A DNA stretch of 64,000 bases from Oscillospiraceae bacterium. Lineage in GTDB: Bacteria; Bacillota; Clostridia; Oscillospirales; Oscillospiraceae. Positions 1-7,855 of the stretch are shown here, in pieces. A model generated the notes under the pieces. That model searched no databases, was not told the origin of the DNA, and saw only the letters and a list, made by a program, of their open reading frames with translations. Numbering within the stretch: position 1 is the stretch's first letter; each line of letters starts with the position of its first letter. A program made the translations under genes and the position numbers. Where the stretch lies: assembly GCA_015067585.1 (NCBI GenBank), contig SVMC01000008.1:1-64000 (forward strand), written 5' to 3'.

Positions 1-3000
1 GTGCGCGGGTCAGGGTGCCCTCGGGGCTGAACTTGTCGCCGCCGGTGCCGTTCATCAGCTCGTTGGCTACGGCATAGTCGATGCCGGGATGTGCCCAGTG
101 ATCCTTGGCGGGGATGTCGCTGAAGTTCTTAGCGGGGCAGTCATGGAAACTCTCGTCCTTAGCGCCGCAGACGGTGCAGACACCATCCTTGTAGTCATGG
201 GGGATCACATCCACATAGTCTGCCTTGTAGCTGTCGCCGCAGGAGCAGGTGTAGGTGGTGTAGCCGCGCTCGGTGCAGGTGGGAGCGGTCACAACTGTCT
301 TGTAGTCGTGTACATGGTCATCCTTCAGCTTGGGGATGGCTTCGGTCTTGGTTTCGTCGCAGACGGTGCAGGTGAAGGTGCGGACGCCTTCCTCTTCTTT
401 GGTGGCTTCCTTGGTGACCACGCCGCCGTCCCACTTGTGACCCAGAGCATCGGTTTCGTCATCCTTGTAAGAATCGCCGCAAACAGAGCAGGTGTAGGTG
501 GTGTAGCCCTTTTCGGTGCAGGTGGGTTTGGTGACTACTTCTTCGTAGTCGTGGCCCAGAGGTGCGTATTCTTCTTCATAGCTGTGGCCGCACTTTGTGC
601 AGGTATAGCTAACAACACCAAAGGCCTCGCAGCTGGGACCAGCGAGCACTTTTTCTTCGTACTCATGCTCGCAAACGGGATCATCGCTGCCTTCTGCCAG
701 TTCATACAGGCGGATGGAGCTGCCGTAGGTTTCGGGAGTCCAGTTATCCTGCTGGGTGCCGGGGGCATTGAAGCCGCTGGCGGAGCCGGAGAAGGAGAAG
801 GGATAGTCGTCGGTGCGGTCGGTGTTGAAGAAGACGGTGTAGCTGCCGTCAGCGCGTTCATAGAAGGAGATGGTGACATAGTGGATTCGGCTGTAGCTGC
901 CGCCTGCCTGCAGAGGTGCGGTGCCGGAGGAGCCGGAGCGGCGCATCAGCTGGTTGCCATCGCAGTCATAGAGGAAGTACTGCACTTCGTCATAAATGGG
1001 GGATGCGGGAACATCCTCGCCCAGCTCAATGGTCCAGAGCAGGCTTTCGTCCACTTCGCCCACGATCTTGTCGCCTTCGATGGTGACGGGGGTGGAGCCG
1101 AGGGTGTCGGTGCCATTGCCGTAGCTGCCGTAGGTGACGGCGGTGTTGTTCAGTGCGTACTGACCATCGGCCACCAGCACATAGGACTTGCCGGCCTCAA
1201 TGGAGTCAGCCAGCACATATTCGCCTTCTGCGGGTTCATCGGGCACATAGTTGGGATCCTTTTCGCCGCAGACGGTGCAGATACCATCCTTATATTTGTG
1301 GCCCAGCTTTGCGGTCTCGTCGGCAACATAGGATTCGCCGCACTTGGAGCAGGTGTAGGTGGTGTAGCCGCCTTCGGTGCAGGTGGGATCGGTGACAACG
1401 GCTTCGTAGCTGTGTTCACAGGGAGGGGGAGGCATGGGTTCGCCGTCGGTTTCAAAGTCGATGGATTCCACGATGAATTCGTAGCCTGCGGTCATGCCGG
1501 TGTAGGCGTCGATGATGAGGGAGTCGGCTTCGATGCCGGTGTCCTCATAGCGGAACATCTCAGTGAAGGCTTCGCCGTCGGCGCTGCGGTAGCAGATGTA
1601 GGTGGTGCCGGACTTTTCGAGCTTCCACCAGTAGGTGCCGTTGGAGGCAAGGCCGGGTTCGGAGTTCACGCCCTGCGTGTCAGCGGTGACATTGCCGTCC
1701 ACCCGCAGGAAGTTCTGCATGGCGCCGTCGCCGCCGCGGATGCCGGCGAGGTTCTGATAGTCATCGCCCTCGGCTGCGTAGAAGCCAAAGAACTGATAGT
1801 AGCCATTGGCGGCGCTGCCCTGGCTGAAGTTGAACTTCATGGTGGCCTGCCAATCGCCGGTGACCAGAAGCTTCACCACATCCTTGGGAGCGAAGGTGGA
1901 GATCTGACCGTTGCAGGGTTCGAAGCTGTCCGTGGTGGTGATCAGGTACAGGCCCTGACCGTCACGGATGGCGGTGGAGGTCTGGTTGTCCACGGTGTAT
2001 CTGTCTTCCACACCGGGCTTGGTGAAGTCGATGTCGCTCATATCGATCTTGCCGTAGGCAAGGAGGACCTTGGTGTAGGTCTCATCGCAGCGGGTGCAGG
2101 TGAAGCGCTTTTCGCCGTCTTCATCGTTGGTGGGGGCCTTGGTGATCACACCGTCATCCCAATCGTGACCCAGAGCGGGAACCACGGAGGTGGTGAGCTC
2201 CAGACCGCAGAGGGTGCAGGTCTTGGTGGTGAAGCCGCCCTCGGTGCAGGTGGCCTCGGTCACCACGGATTCATATTCGTGGTCGCAGCCGTTGGCACTT
2301 ACCAGTGTAGCATACACGGTCTCAGCGATCACTCTGTGGCCGTCCACATTGGGATGGATGTAGTCGGGGAAGTTTTCGGGCATATCCGCGGTGGCGGCAT
2401 GGACATCGATGAGGCCACAGCCAACTTCTTCCGCAACAGCCTTCTGCTGGGGAACGATGCTGTTGATGATGGGACCGCACTGGATGCCGAAAGCGCCGGG
2501 TTCATAGGGCATGGCGCAGGTGGCAATATAGACCTCCGGCTCGGAGGGCAGATCGCGGTAGACCTGGATCAGCTCCTTCAGGGTGGCGGAATAGGTGCCG
2601 GTGTTGCCATAGTCGTTGGTGCCCAGCTTGATGATGACGATGTCGGGGTTGAAGTTCTTGCTGTCGGTGAACTCCTGATTGTTCCAGACGGAGATCTGAC
2701 CGTTTCTGGACAGGGTGGTGCCGTTTCTGCCGAAATTGCGCACATCATAGCCGTCGCCCAGCATATCGCCCAGGATCTTGGGCCAGTTTTCGGTAATTCT
2801 GGGGTTGCCGGAGGGGGATGCGGGGTTATGGCCGTAGGTGATGCTGTCGCCGATGCAGGCGATCTTGATCTTTGCGGTCAGACCTTCGTACATTGCCTCA
2901 AAGATGGCGGCATGGCCAGCCACATTGGGGTGGATGTTGTCGGGGAAGTTGGCTGCCATATCTGCCGTGGCTGCGTGGATGTCGATGACGCGGCAGCCCA

Positions 3001-3562
3001 TTTCCTTGGCAACCTGCTTCTGGATGGGAACGATCTCATCGGAAACAACGGAAGGAACGATGCTGAAGGCACCGTCATTGTAAGCGGTGGCACTGGTGGC
3101 CACATAAACCTTGGGCTTGGAGTCCAGGGACTGATAAGCCTCGATCAGAGCCTTGAGATCATCGTCAAACTGATCCTTCTTCGACCAGTTGGAGGGCTTG
3201 GAATCGTTGGTGCCCAGCATGAGGATGACGATGTCAGGCTGATAATTCTTGCTCTGGGTGAATGCACCTTCGTTCCAGTAGGGGCGGTCGCCCGCCTTCA
3301 TGACGGTGGTGCCGCTGATACCGAAGTTCTGCACTTCGTAGCCGTCGCCCAGTTCTTCGCCAAGCAGGGTGGTCCAGTTGTCGTCTAAAATGCGGGGGGT
3401 GCCGCTGGGGGAAGCGGGGTTGTGGCCGTAGGTGATGCTGTCGCCCACGCAGGCGACCTTAATGGGCGCGTCTGCTGCCAGTACGGTAGTGGCGGGCAGC
3501 ATACCCAGCAGCATGACCAGACACAGCAGCACAGCTAAGATCCGTTTGCCATTACTTTTCAT
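1..3562 (-). CDS. Secreted SLH protein with two SGNH/GDSL hydrolase domains (3' end outside window)
   Basis: The reading frame is open from ATG at 3562 to the window edge (about 1187 codons, C-terminus missing). The start has an AAGGAGGA ribosome site and a signal peptide (residues 1-29, ending TTVLA-A). Two SGNH hydrolase domains follow. Domain 1 has GDS with nucleophile Ser42, GTND at 117-120 and D208..H211. Domain 2 repeats this with S240, GTND at 314-317 and D400..H403. A beta-sandwich-like region comes next, then several Cys-rich repeats of the form PTCTExGYTTYTCSxCG. The last visible residues (NFSDIPAKDHWAHPGIDYAV, then NELMNGTG) open an SLH domain, so the protein is probably held on the cell wall. 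SGNH enzymes are esterases or lipases; deacetylation of a surface or dietary polysaccharide is an inference. The opposite strand also has a long open frame, which is a composition artefact. Confidence 0.9.
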   Translation of the reverse strand, partial: MKSNGKRILAVLLCLVMLLGMLPATTVLAADAPIKVACVGDSITYGHNPASPSGTPRILDDNWTTLLGEELGDGYEVQNFGISGTTVMKAGDRPYWNEGAFTQSKNYQPDIVILMLGTNDSKPSNWSKKDQFDDDLKALIEAYQSLDSKPKVYVATSATAYNDGAFSIVPSVVSDEIVPIQKQVAKEMGCRVIDIHAATADMAANFPDNIHPNVAGHAAIFEAMYEGLTAKIKIACIGDSITYGHNPASPSGNPRITENWPKILGDMLGDGYDVRNFGRNGTTLSRNGQISVWNNQEFTDSKNFNPDIVIIKLGTNDYGNTGTYSATLKELIQVYRDLPSEPEVYIATCAMPYEPGAFGIQCGPIINSIVPQQKAVAEEVGCGLIDVHAATADMPENFPDYIHPNVDGHRVIAETVYATLVSANGCDHEYESVVTEATCTEGGFTTKTCTLCGLELTTSVVPALGHDWDDGVITKAPTNDEDGEKRFTCTRCDETYTKVLLAYGKIDMSDIDFTKPGVEDRYTVDNQTSTAIRDGQGLYLITTTDSFEPCNGQISTFAPKDVVKLLVTGDWQATMKFNFSQGSAANGYYQFFGFYAAEGDDYQNLAGIRGGDGAMQNFLRVDGNVTADTQGVNSEPGLASNGTYWWKLEKSGTTYICYRSADGEAFTEMFRYEDTGIEADSLIIDAYTGMTAGYEFIVESIDFETDGEPMPPPPCEHSYEAVVTDPTCTEGGYTTYTCSKCGESYVADETAKLGHKYKDGICTVCGEKDPNYVPDEPAEGEYVLADSIEAGKSYVLVADGQYALNNTAVTYGSYGNGTDTLGSTPVTIEGDKIVGEVDESLLWTIELGEDVPASPIYDEVQYFLYDCDGNQLMRRSGSSGTAPLQAGGSYSRIHYVTISFYERADGSYTVFFNTDRTDDYPFSFSGSASGFNAPGTQQDNWTPETYGSSIRLYELAEGSDDPVCEHEYEEKVLAGPSCEAFGVVSYTCTKCGHSYEEEYAPLGHDYEEVVTKPTCTEKGYTTYTCSVCGDSYKDDETDALGHKWDGGVVTKEATKEEEGVRTFTCTVCDETKTEAIPKLKDDHVHDYKTVVTAPTCTERGYTTYTCSCGDSYKADYVDVIPHDYKDGVCTVCGAKDESFHDCPAKNFSDIPAKDHWAHPGIDYAVANELMNGTGGDKFSPEGTLTRA

Positions 3563-3747
3563 AGTGATCCTCCTTAATATGGTTGTCTTTGATGGCCGGC
3601 ATCCAGCGTTCCAACCATCTCAAATCTATGAATATTTTAACTTTTCCAAAGATGAAATTCAATAAAAGAAAATATCCCGGGAAAAAATCTCCAGTTTGTC
3701 AGTTTTAGACCGATTATTTTGTTAAATTTGTCTATGAAGCAAAGAAC

Positions 3748-3780
3748 AGAGGCCGGTTGCGATATTTGAACCAGCCTCTG
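3748..3780 (-). terminator. Intrinsic terminator after the Gx-transporter gene
   Basis: A 12-bp stem with one mismatch (CAGAGGC..GCCTCTG arms extended by CGGTT/AACCA) lies just past the stop of the 3793-4299 gene. On the minus strand it is followed by the T-rich tail TTCTTTGCTTC. Confidence 0.7.
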
Positions 3781-3792
3781 AACGACACAGTA

Positions 3793-4299
3793 TTATTCAA
3801 AATCATGCCCGATTCGGCGCATATGGCTTAGCAGGGCCTGGGCGCACAGTCCGGTGAAGAGGCCGGCGGCCATACCGCTGAGAGCCAGTACCGGAAAATA
3901 TACGGCGATCGATGGGGTCCCGGTGATGACCATGGCGGCAAAGAGCTGCCCGATGTTGTGGAACAGGCCGCCTAAAATGCTCATGACCCAGATCTGCCGC
4001 TCTGTTACGATTTTTCGCAGCAGGCACATCAGCGCCCAGCTCAAAAGTCCCCCTGCCAGAGAATAGGCGAGGGCCGCAATGCGCCCGGAGAACACCGCCC
4101 CCAGCACAACTCTGCACAGCAGCACCGCAAGGCCACTCCACGGGCCGTAAACCACCACGCAGTACACCGTCACGATGTTGCTCAGGCCTAATTTTACCCC
4201 GGGAACGGGGATGGGGGAGGGGATCTGCAGCTCCACCATGAAAATGGTCAGGGCAATGGCGGTGAGCAGGGCAAGGCGGGTCAGCCGTTTTGTTTTCAA
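3793..4299 (-). CDS. Gx transporter family membrane protein (ECF S-component-like; Hpre_diP_synt_I family)
   Basis: A 168-residue membrane protein with about five hydrophobic segments. It has the family's N-terminal pattern (RLALLTAIALTIFMVELQIP, then PGVKLGLSNIV) and the GGLFHNIGQLFAA segment. The family was once annotated as heptaprenyl diphosphate synthase component I and is now regarded as an S-component-like transporter; the substrate is unknown. It starts 13 nt after the queT stop on the same strand, so it is probably in the same transcript and under the same leader. A hairpin terminator follows it. Family assignment is firm; function is open. Confidence 0.8.
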   Translation of the reverse strand: MKTKRLTRLALLTAIALTIFMVELQIPSPIPVPGVKLGLSNIVTVYCVVVYGPWSGLAVLLCRVVLGAVFSGRIAALAYSLAGGLLSWALMCLLRKIVTERQIWVMSILGGLFHNIGQLFAAMVITGTPSIAVYFPVLALSGMAAGLFTGLCAQALLSHMRRIGHDFE

Positions 4300-4311
4300 G
4301 TCCTCACCCCT

Positions 4312-4818
4312 TTACGGAATCGAACGAAGCCGCTCTCCAAGTCCCTGCCGCTTCAAGGTCAGCAGCAGCGGCAAGCCAAGCAGATACATTACCGCCAGCT
4401 CTCCTGCGCCCACCTGCAGGGCAAACAGCCAGAAGCCTTCCCAGAAGGCCTCGGGCATCCCGGTGGCGGCGATCAGCGCCCCCACGAAGACGGCGTTGCA
4501 GATCACAGGAGGCAGCGGTGCAAGCCAGGGCTTGCGGCAGCGAGAGGTGAGGAAGGCTGCCAGCAGAGTAGCCGCCGTACCCACCACCACATCCAGCGCG
4601 GATACGGTGGAGAAGAGGTTGGCCAGAACACAGCCCATGGTCAGCCCCCAGATGCTCCAGGGCACGAAGAAGGGCAGGATACACAGGGCCTCCGCGATAC
4701 GGAACTGGATGGGGCCGTAGGCAAAGGCGGCGGTGGCAATGGTCAGCACCGCATAGACGCAGGCCAAAATGCCGCAGGCGGTGAGCCGGTGGATGGAGAT
4801 GCGAAGCTCGTTTTTCAT
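4312..4818 (-). CDS. queT: QueT family queuosine-precursor ECF transporter S component
   Basis: A 168-residue protein with about five membrane segments. The N-terminal stretch (AVLTIATAAFAYGPIQFRIAEAL) and the following LPFFVPWSIWGLTMGCVLAN segment match the QueT family (PF06177). These are substrate-binding components that import queuosine precursors such as preQ1 with the shared ECF module, which is not in this window. The start has GGAG nine bases upstream, and that site sits inside a pseudoknot-capable leader like a preQ1 riboswitch. A consensus promoter (TTGACG-17-TATAAT) precedes the leader. It is the first gene of a probable two-gene operon with the Gx transporter. Confidence 0.88.
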   Translation of the reverse strand: MKNELRISIHRLTACGILACVYAVLTIATAAFAYGPIQFRIAEALCILPFFVPWSIWGLTMGCVLANLFSTVSALDVVVGTAATLLAAFLTSRCRKPWLAPLPPVICNAVFVGALIAATGMPEAFWEGFWLFALQVGAGELAVMYLLGLPLLLTLKRQGLGERLRSIP

Positions 4819-4905
4819 TTGTGATCACTCCATAGTTTTGTTTTTCGACAGGATGGTTTCGAACTGTCGCAGCGGACCGGCAAGGTCCTTGCTGATCCGC
4901 TGTCA
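4819..4905 (-). promoter_or_regulatory. Putative preQ1 riboswitch (class III-like) in the queT leader
   Basis: The ~85-nt leader has two parts. First is a long hairpin (arms around 4871-4880 and 4891-4901, with GCAAGG/CCTTGC inside). Second is a short stem CGACAG (4869-4864) / CTGTCG (4851-4846) with loop TTCGAAACCATC. The loop's CCAT (4856-4853) can pair with ATGG (4833-4830), an H-type pseudoknot after an A-rich strand. That ATGG runs into the GGAG of the queT ribosome site, so closing the pseudoknot would hide it. Class III preQ1 riboswitches are known upstream of queT in Ruminococcaceae. Class assignment is from memory and architecture; a covariance-model search would decide. Confidence 0.6.
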
Positions 4906-4909
4906 CTCT

Positions 4910-4938
4910 ATTATAGTATGCTTCGCCCATCCCGTCAA
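4910..4938 (-). promoter_or_regulatory. SigA-type promoter of queT
   Basis: TTGACG (4938-4933), a 17-bp spacer, then TATAAT (4915-4910), followed by the structured leader. The -35 box is part of a small CCCGTC/GACGGG palindrome. Confidence 0.85.
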
Positions 4939-4955
4939 GACGGGAAAGGGGCATT

Positions 4956-5216
4956 TCAGCGGGAGGTTGGCCGCTGCAGGTATTTTTGGCGGGTGGCTTC
5001 GCCGCCCCGGATGTGACGCTGGGCTTTGTTCTCCTGCAGCACCTCCTGCACCTGTTGGTAGAGGCTGCTGCTGCAGAAGCGAAGCCGCTCGGAGATATCC
5101 TTATGTACTGTGGATTTGCTGACGCCGAATTTCTTGGCGGCGGCACGGCAGGTGGCCCGGTTTTCGATGATGTACGCGGCCAGATCGCAGGCCCGTTCCT
5201 CGATGTTGGTTCTCAA
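4956..5216 (-). CDS. spoIIID: Stage III sporulation transcriptional regulator SpoIIID
   Basis: An 86-residue DNA-binding protein with the SpoIIID helix-turn-helix (AAAKKFGVSKSTVHKDISER) and the C-terminal HIRGGEATRQKYL motif. In Bacillus and Clostridia SpoIIID acts in the mother cell after SigE and controls many genes, including sigK. I chose the TTG start at 5216 (protein RTNIEERACDLAAYI...), eight bases after GGGAG, because it gives the usual family length. A longer frame to an ATG at 5309 would begin upstream of the likely promoter. The gene is divergent from the YczE-like gene. With spo0A and the sigK fragment it marks the organism as a spore former. Confidence 0.92.
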   Translation of the reverse strand: MRTNIEERACDLAAYIIENRATCRAAAKKFGVSKSTVHKDISERLRFCSSSLYQQVQEVLQENKAQRHIRGGEATRQKYLQRPTSR

Positions 5217-5249
5217 AAGCACCACTCCCAGCACGATGATCCTCGTTGG

Positions 5250-5277
5250 AGGATATGCCGTCCAATCCGGGATTATG
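5250..5277 (-). promoter_or_regulatory. Possible SigE-type promoter of spoIIID
   Basis: On the minus strand CATAAT (5277-5272) and CATATCCT (5257-5250) are 14 bp apart. This resembles the mother-cell SigE pattern (ATA-type -35, CATA-type -10). It would give a leader of about 27 nt before the TTG start. The match is short and tentative. Confidence 0.35.
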
Positions 5278-5324
5278 ATGGGAAAAGCTGCGGCCGGGTG
5301 GGTGAACATTGGTTGAAATGCATC

Positions 5325-5353
5325 TTGCTTTTTCTGGGGCAGAATGGTATAAT
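5325..5353 (+). promoter_or_regulatory. SigA-type promoter of the YczE-like gene
   Basis: TTGCTT, a 17-bp spacer and TATAAT (5348-5353), about 47 bp before the ATG. Confidence 0.7.
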
Positions 5354-5399
5354 GCCCCTCGTATGACTGAAAATATCCAAGAGAAAGGTAAGAAAAAAC

Positions 5400-6047
5400 A
5401 TGAAATTTAGAAGAATTCTGATGTCCCTGTGCGGCGTCATCGTGTGCGCCGTGAGCGTGGGCGTGTTTAAGATCGCGGCCCTGGGCGTGGACCCCTTCCA
5501 GTCCCTGATGAGCGGCCTGAGCGAGCTGATCCCCATCTCCTTCGGCACCTTGTATGTCATCGTGAACCTGCTGCTGCTCACCTTCAGCCTCCTGACCGAC
5601 CGCAGCAAGATCGGCCTTGCCACCTTTATTAACCTGTTCCTGCTGGGTTACATCACCGAGTTTACATACAACAGCCTGCAGCAGCTCCTGCCCGACCCCT
5701 CCATGGTGGTGCGCGCAGTGTGCCTGCTCATCGGCATCGTGGTGATCTGCTTCGGCTCCGCCCTGTATATGACGGCGAACCTTGGTGTGTCCACCTATGA
5801 CGCAGTTGCCATCGTATTGTCCGAAAAGTGGAAGCTGGGCAAATTCCAGTATTGCCGCATCGCGGCGGACTTAGTGTGCGTGATCCTTGGCGTGGGCTGC
5901 TTCCTGCTGGCAGGGGGCAAGGCGCTGGACATCCCCACCATCGCCGGCATCGGCACCATCATCACCGCCTTCTTCATGGGGCCCCTGATTGAGTTCTTCA
6001 ATGTCAAGGTGGCAAGACCCTGGCTGAACAAGGAAACCCGTAAATAA
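5400..6047 (+). CDS. YczE/YyaS/YitT family integral membrane protein
   Basis: A 215-residue protein with five or six predicted membrane segments. It has the conserved features of the YczE group: an N-terminal GVFKIAALGVDPFQSLMSGL segment and a second, similar GSALYMTANLGVSTYDAVAI segment, which suggests an internal duplication. Members are widespread in Firmicutes. Bacillus YczE affects surfactin production, but the biochemical function is unknown. Its own promoter and a strong terminator make it a single-gene unit. Confidence 0.8.
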   Translation: MKFRRILMSLCGVIVCAVSVGVFKIAALGVDPFQSLMSGLSELIPISFGTLYVIVNLLLLTFSLLTDRSKIGLATFINLFLLGYITEFTYNSLQQLLPDPSMVVRAVCLLIGIVVICFGSALYMTANLGVSTYDAVAIVLSEKWKLGKFQYCRIAADLVCVILGVGCFLLAGGKALDIPTIAGIGTIITAFFMGPLIEFFNVKVARPWLNKETRK

Positions 6048-6060
6048 ATAAAAGACCCGA

Positions 6061-6093
6061 CAGCGGGGCACCTCAGCATGAGGTGCCCCGCTG
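6061..6093. terminator. Bidirectional terminator between the YczE-like and fructokinase genes
   Basis: A perfect 15-bp stem (CAGCGGGGCACCTCA and its complement) with a GCA loop. T-rich tails lie on both sides; the minus-strand tail is CTTTTATTTATTT. Confidence 0.93.
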
Positions 6094-6118
6094 ATTGATT
6101 TATGAAGCCTGGACCGCA

Positions 6119-7084
6119 TCAGCGGATCGTGCCCTCCATGCGGCGAAGGACCTCGCCGTATTCCGGCACACTGGAGATGCCGCCGCTTGCGGTGGTGGAC
6201 AGACCGGCGGCGGTGCAGGCGAAGGTGACGATGTCCCGCAGCTCGATTTCCGTCAGATCTTCCGGGGATTTGTCCGTCTGCAGCAGCTTCCACACCGCGC
6301 TGCCGCCGAAGATATCCCCGGCGCCGGTGGTGTCGATGACCGTGATGTCAGACAGGCTCGGCACCATGCCCTCGGCTTTGGCATTTTTGAAGAAGCAGCC
6401 ATCCGGGCCGCAGGTGACGAACACTAATTTTACGCCAAAGCTCTGCAAAATGTGCGATGCCCCTTCTTCCACACCCAGATTAAAGAGGAATTCCACCTCT
6501 TCATCGCTGATCTTTACCACATCCGCCTGCCCAAGGCCCCAGAGAAGCTGCTCTTTTGCGGTCTCCATGTCCTTCCACAGGGGTTTTCTCAGGTTGGGAT
6601 CATAGGTGATGAGTTTGCCCTTGCGCTTCGCGTAAGCTACCGCTTTGCAGGTCGTGCTGCGGGCAGGCTCGTCCGTCAGGGAAAGGGTGCCAAAGTGGAA
6701 CACCTTCGCCTCGTCAATGAGGCTGAGGTCCAGCTCCTCGAAGGTGAGGCAGGTATCCGCCCCCGGCTTGCGGGAGAAGGAGAATTCCCGGTCGCCATGC
6801 TCATCAAAGGTGACGAAGGCCAGCGTGGTGAACACATCCTCTGCCATCACCAGCCCCTTTGTTTCAATGCCCGCCTTTTGCAGGGTTCCTGTCAGGAGCT
6901 TTCCAAAGGCATCGGTGCCTACTTTACCCAGAAGGGCGGTCTTTGCGCCGTATTTCGTCAGCGCCGCTAAAAAATTGGCGGGCGCACCGCCGGGATGGGC
7001 CTCCATCACGGGATAGCCGTCGCTGTCTGTGCTGCGGCAGGCAAAGTCGATGAGCAGTTCGCCCAATGCGGTTACATCGATCAT
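6119..7084 (-). CDS. PfkB-family carbohydrate kinase, probable fructokinase
   Basis: A 321-residue sugar kinase of the ribokinase/PfkB family. The N-terminal signature is GELLIDF followed by HPGGAPANFLAALTKYGAKT, and the C-terminal ATP/catalytic signature is DTTGAGDIFGG with catalytic base D257. Overall it resembles ScrK-type fructokinases (fructose + ATP to fructose-6-phosphate). Its ATG overlaps the stop of the lyxose isomerase gene (ATGA), so the two are translationally coupled. The context suggests a path in which the isomerase makes a ketose that this kinase phosphorylates. Exact sugar specificity cannot be read from the sequence. Confidence 0.87.
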   Translation of the reverse strand: MIDVTALGELLIDFACRSTDSDGYPVMEAHPGGAPANFLAALTKYGAKTALLGKVGTDAFGKLLTGTLQKAGIETKGLVMAEDVFTTLAFVTFDEHGDREFSFSRKPGADTCLTFEELDLSLIDEAKVFHFGTLSLTDEPARSTTCKAVAYAKRKGKLITYDPNLRKPLWKDMETAKEQLLWGLGQADVVKISDEEVEFLFNLGVEEGASHILQSFGVKLVFVTCGPDGCFFKNAKAEGMVPSLSDITVIDTTGAGDIFGGSAVWKLLQTDKSPEDLTEIELRDIVTFACTAAGLSTTASGGISSVPEYGEVLRRMEGTIR

Positions 7085-7770
7085 ACTTGTACCTCCGGAT
7101 ATTCACTGCAGAGCAGGCGGTAAGGCGCTTCGTCCTCCTCGATGGTGGGGAAACGGCCCACGGGAGGGTTGAAGCGGTTGTCGTTGGCATCGTCGTTGCA
7201 CTGGCTGACCTCTCCCAGCAGCACATTGCCGCTGCCCGGCTCTACCTCAAAATCGTGGTAGAGGTACTGGGGGATGAAGATGGACTCGCCGGGGGTCAGG
7301 CGGATCTGGGTGCCGGCGGGGACGGTATAGCGGCGGCCATCGGTATACACCGTCACATCCGTCTCATAATTGATGGATTCATCGGGATTGGAATTGTACA
7401 CCCGGATCAGCACATTGCCGCCGCCGCGGTTGATGATATCCTCGGTCTTGAACCAGTGGAAATGGTTGGGAGAATACTGCCCTTCCTTGAGATAAAGCAG
7501 CTTTTCCGCGTATACCTTGGGGTATTTGTCCGCCATGGCACGGTTGCCGTTGCGGATGGTGATGAGGGAGAAACCTATTTTGTCAAAATCTCCCATGCCG
7601 TAGTCGGTGATATCCCAGCCCAGCATACAGTGGCGCACCTCGTCATATTCATGACCCTTGGTCTTCCAGTCCTCGGGGGTGAAATGGCAGAAGGGGGGGA
7701 GATAGCAGCAGTGTTTTTCGCACATGGCCTCCAATTCCTTCAGTGCCCGGTTGAGCTCAGAACGCTTCAT
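7081..7770 (-). CDS. D-lyxose ketol-isomerase (cupin fold)
   Basis: A 229-residue protein matching the D-lyxose isomerase family (PF07385). The cupin metal motif lies in PNHFHWFKTEDIINRGGG; likely ligands are H103, H105, E110 and H172 (in QYLYHDFE). Family enzymes interconvert D-lyxose/D-xylulose and often D-mannose/D-fructose. The coupled downstream fructokinase favours the mannose-to-fructose use here, which is an inference. The start has AAGGAG ten bases upstream and a promoter (TTGCGG-16-TATAGT) just behind, so the isomerase and kinase form a two-gene operon separate from the peptidase gene upstream. Confidence 0.88.
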   Translation of the reverse strand: MKRSELNRALKELEAMCEKHCCYLPPFCHFTPEDWKTKGHEYDEVRHCMLGWDITDYGMGDFDKIGFSLITIRNGNRAMADKYPKVYAEKLLYLKEGQYSPNHFHWFKTEDIINRGGGNVLIRVYNSNPDESINYETDVTVYTDGRRYTVPAGTQIRLTPGESIFIPQYLYHDFEVEPGSGNVLLGEVSQCNDDANDNRFNPPVGRFPTIEEDEAPYRLLCSEYPEVQV

Positions 7771-7802
7771 GGCAGTATCGCTCCTTTTTGCCTTTTTCTT
7801 TT

Positions 7803-7830
7803 ACTATACCCCAGATCCTCCGTTCCGCAA
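7803..7830 (-). promoter_or_regulatory. Promoter of the lyxose isomerase-fructokinase operon
   Basis: TTGCGG (7830-7825), a 16-bp spacer, TATAGT (7808-7803), in the gap after the peptidase gene. Confidence 0.55.
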
Positions 7831-7855
7831 GGACGATCAGGGGATGGGTTCACAG

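Noticed and set aside
89..3388. An 1099-codon open frame on the + strand
   Set aside because: It is antisense to the SGNH/SLH protein, with Gly/Ala/Val-rich sequence and no domain or ribosome site. The minus frame has a signal peptide and complete catalytic motifs.
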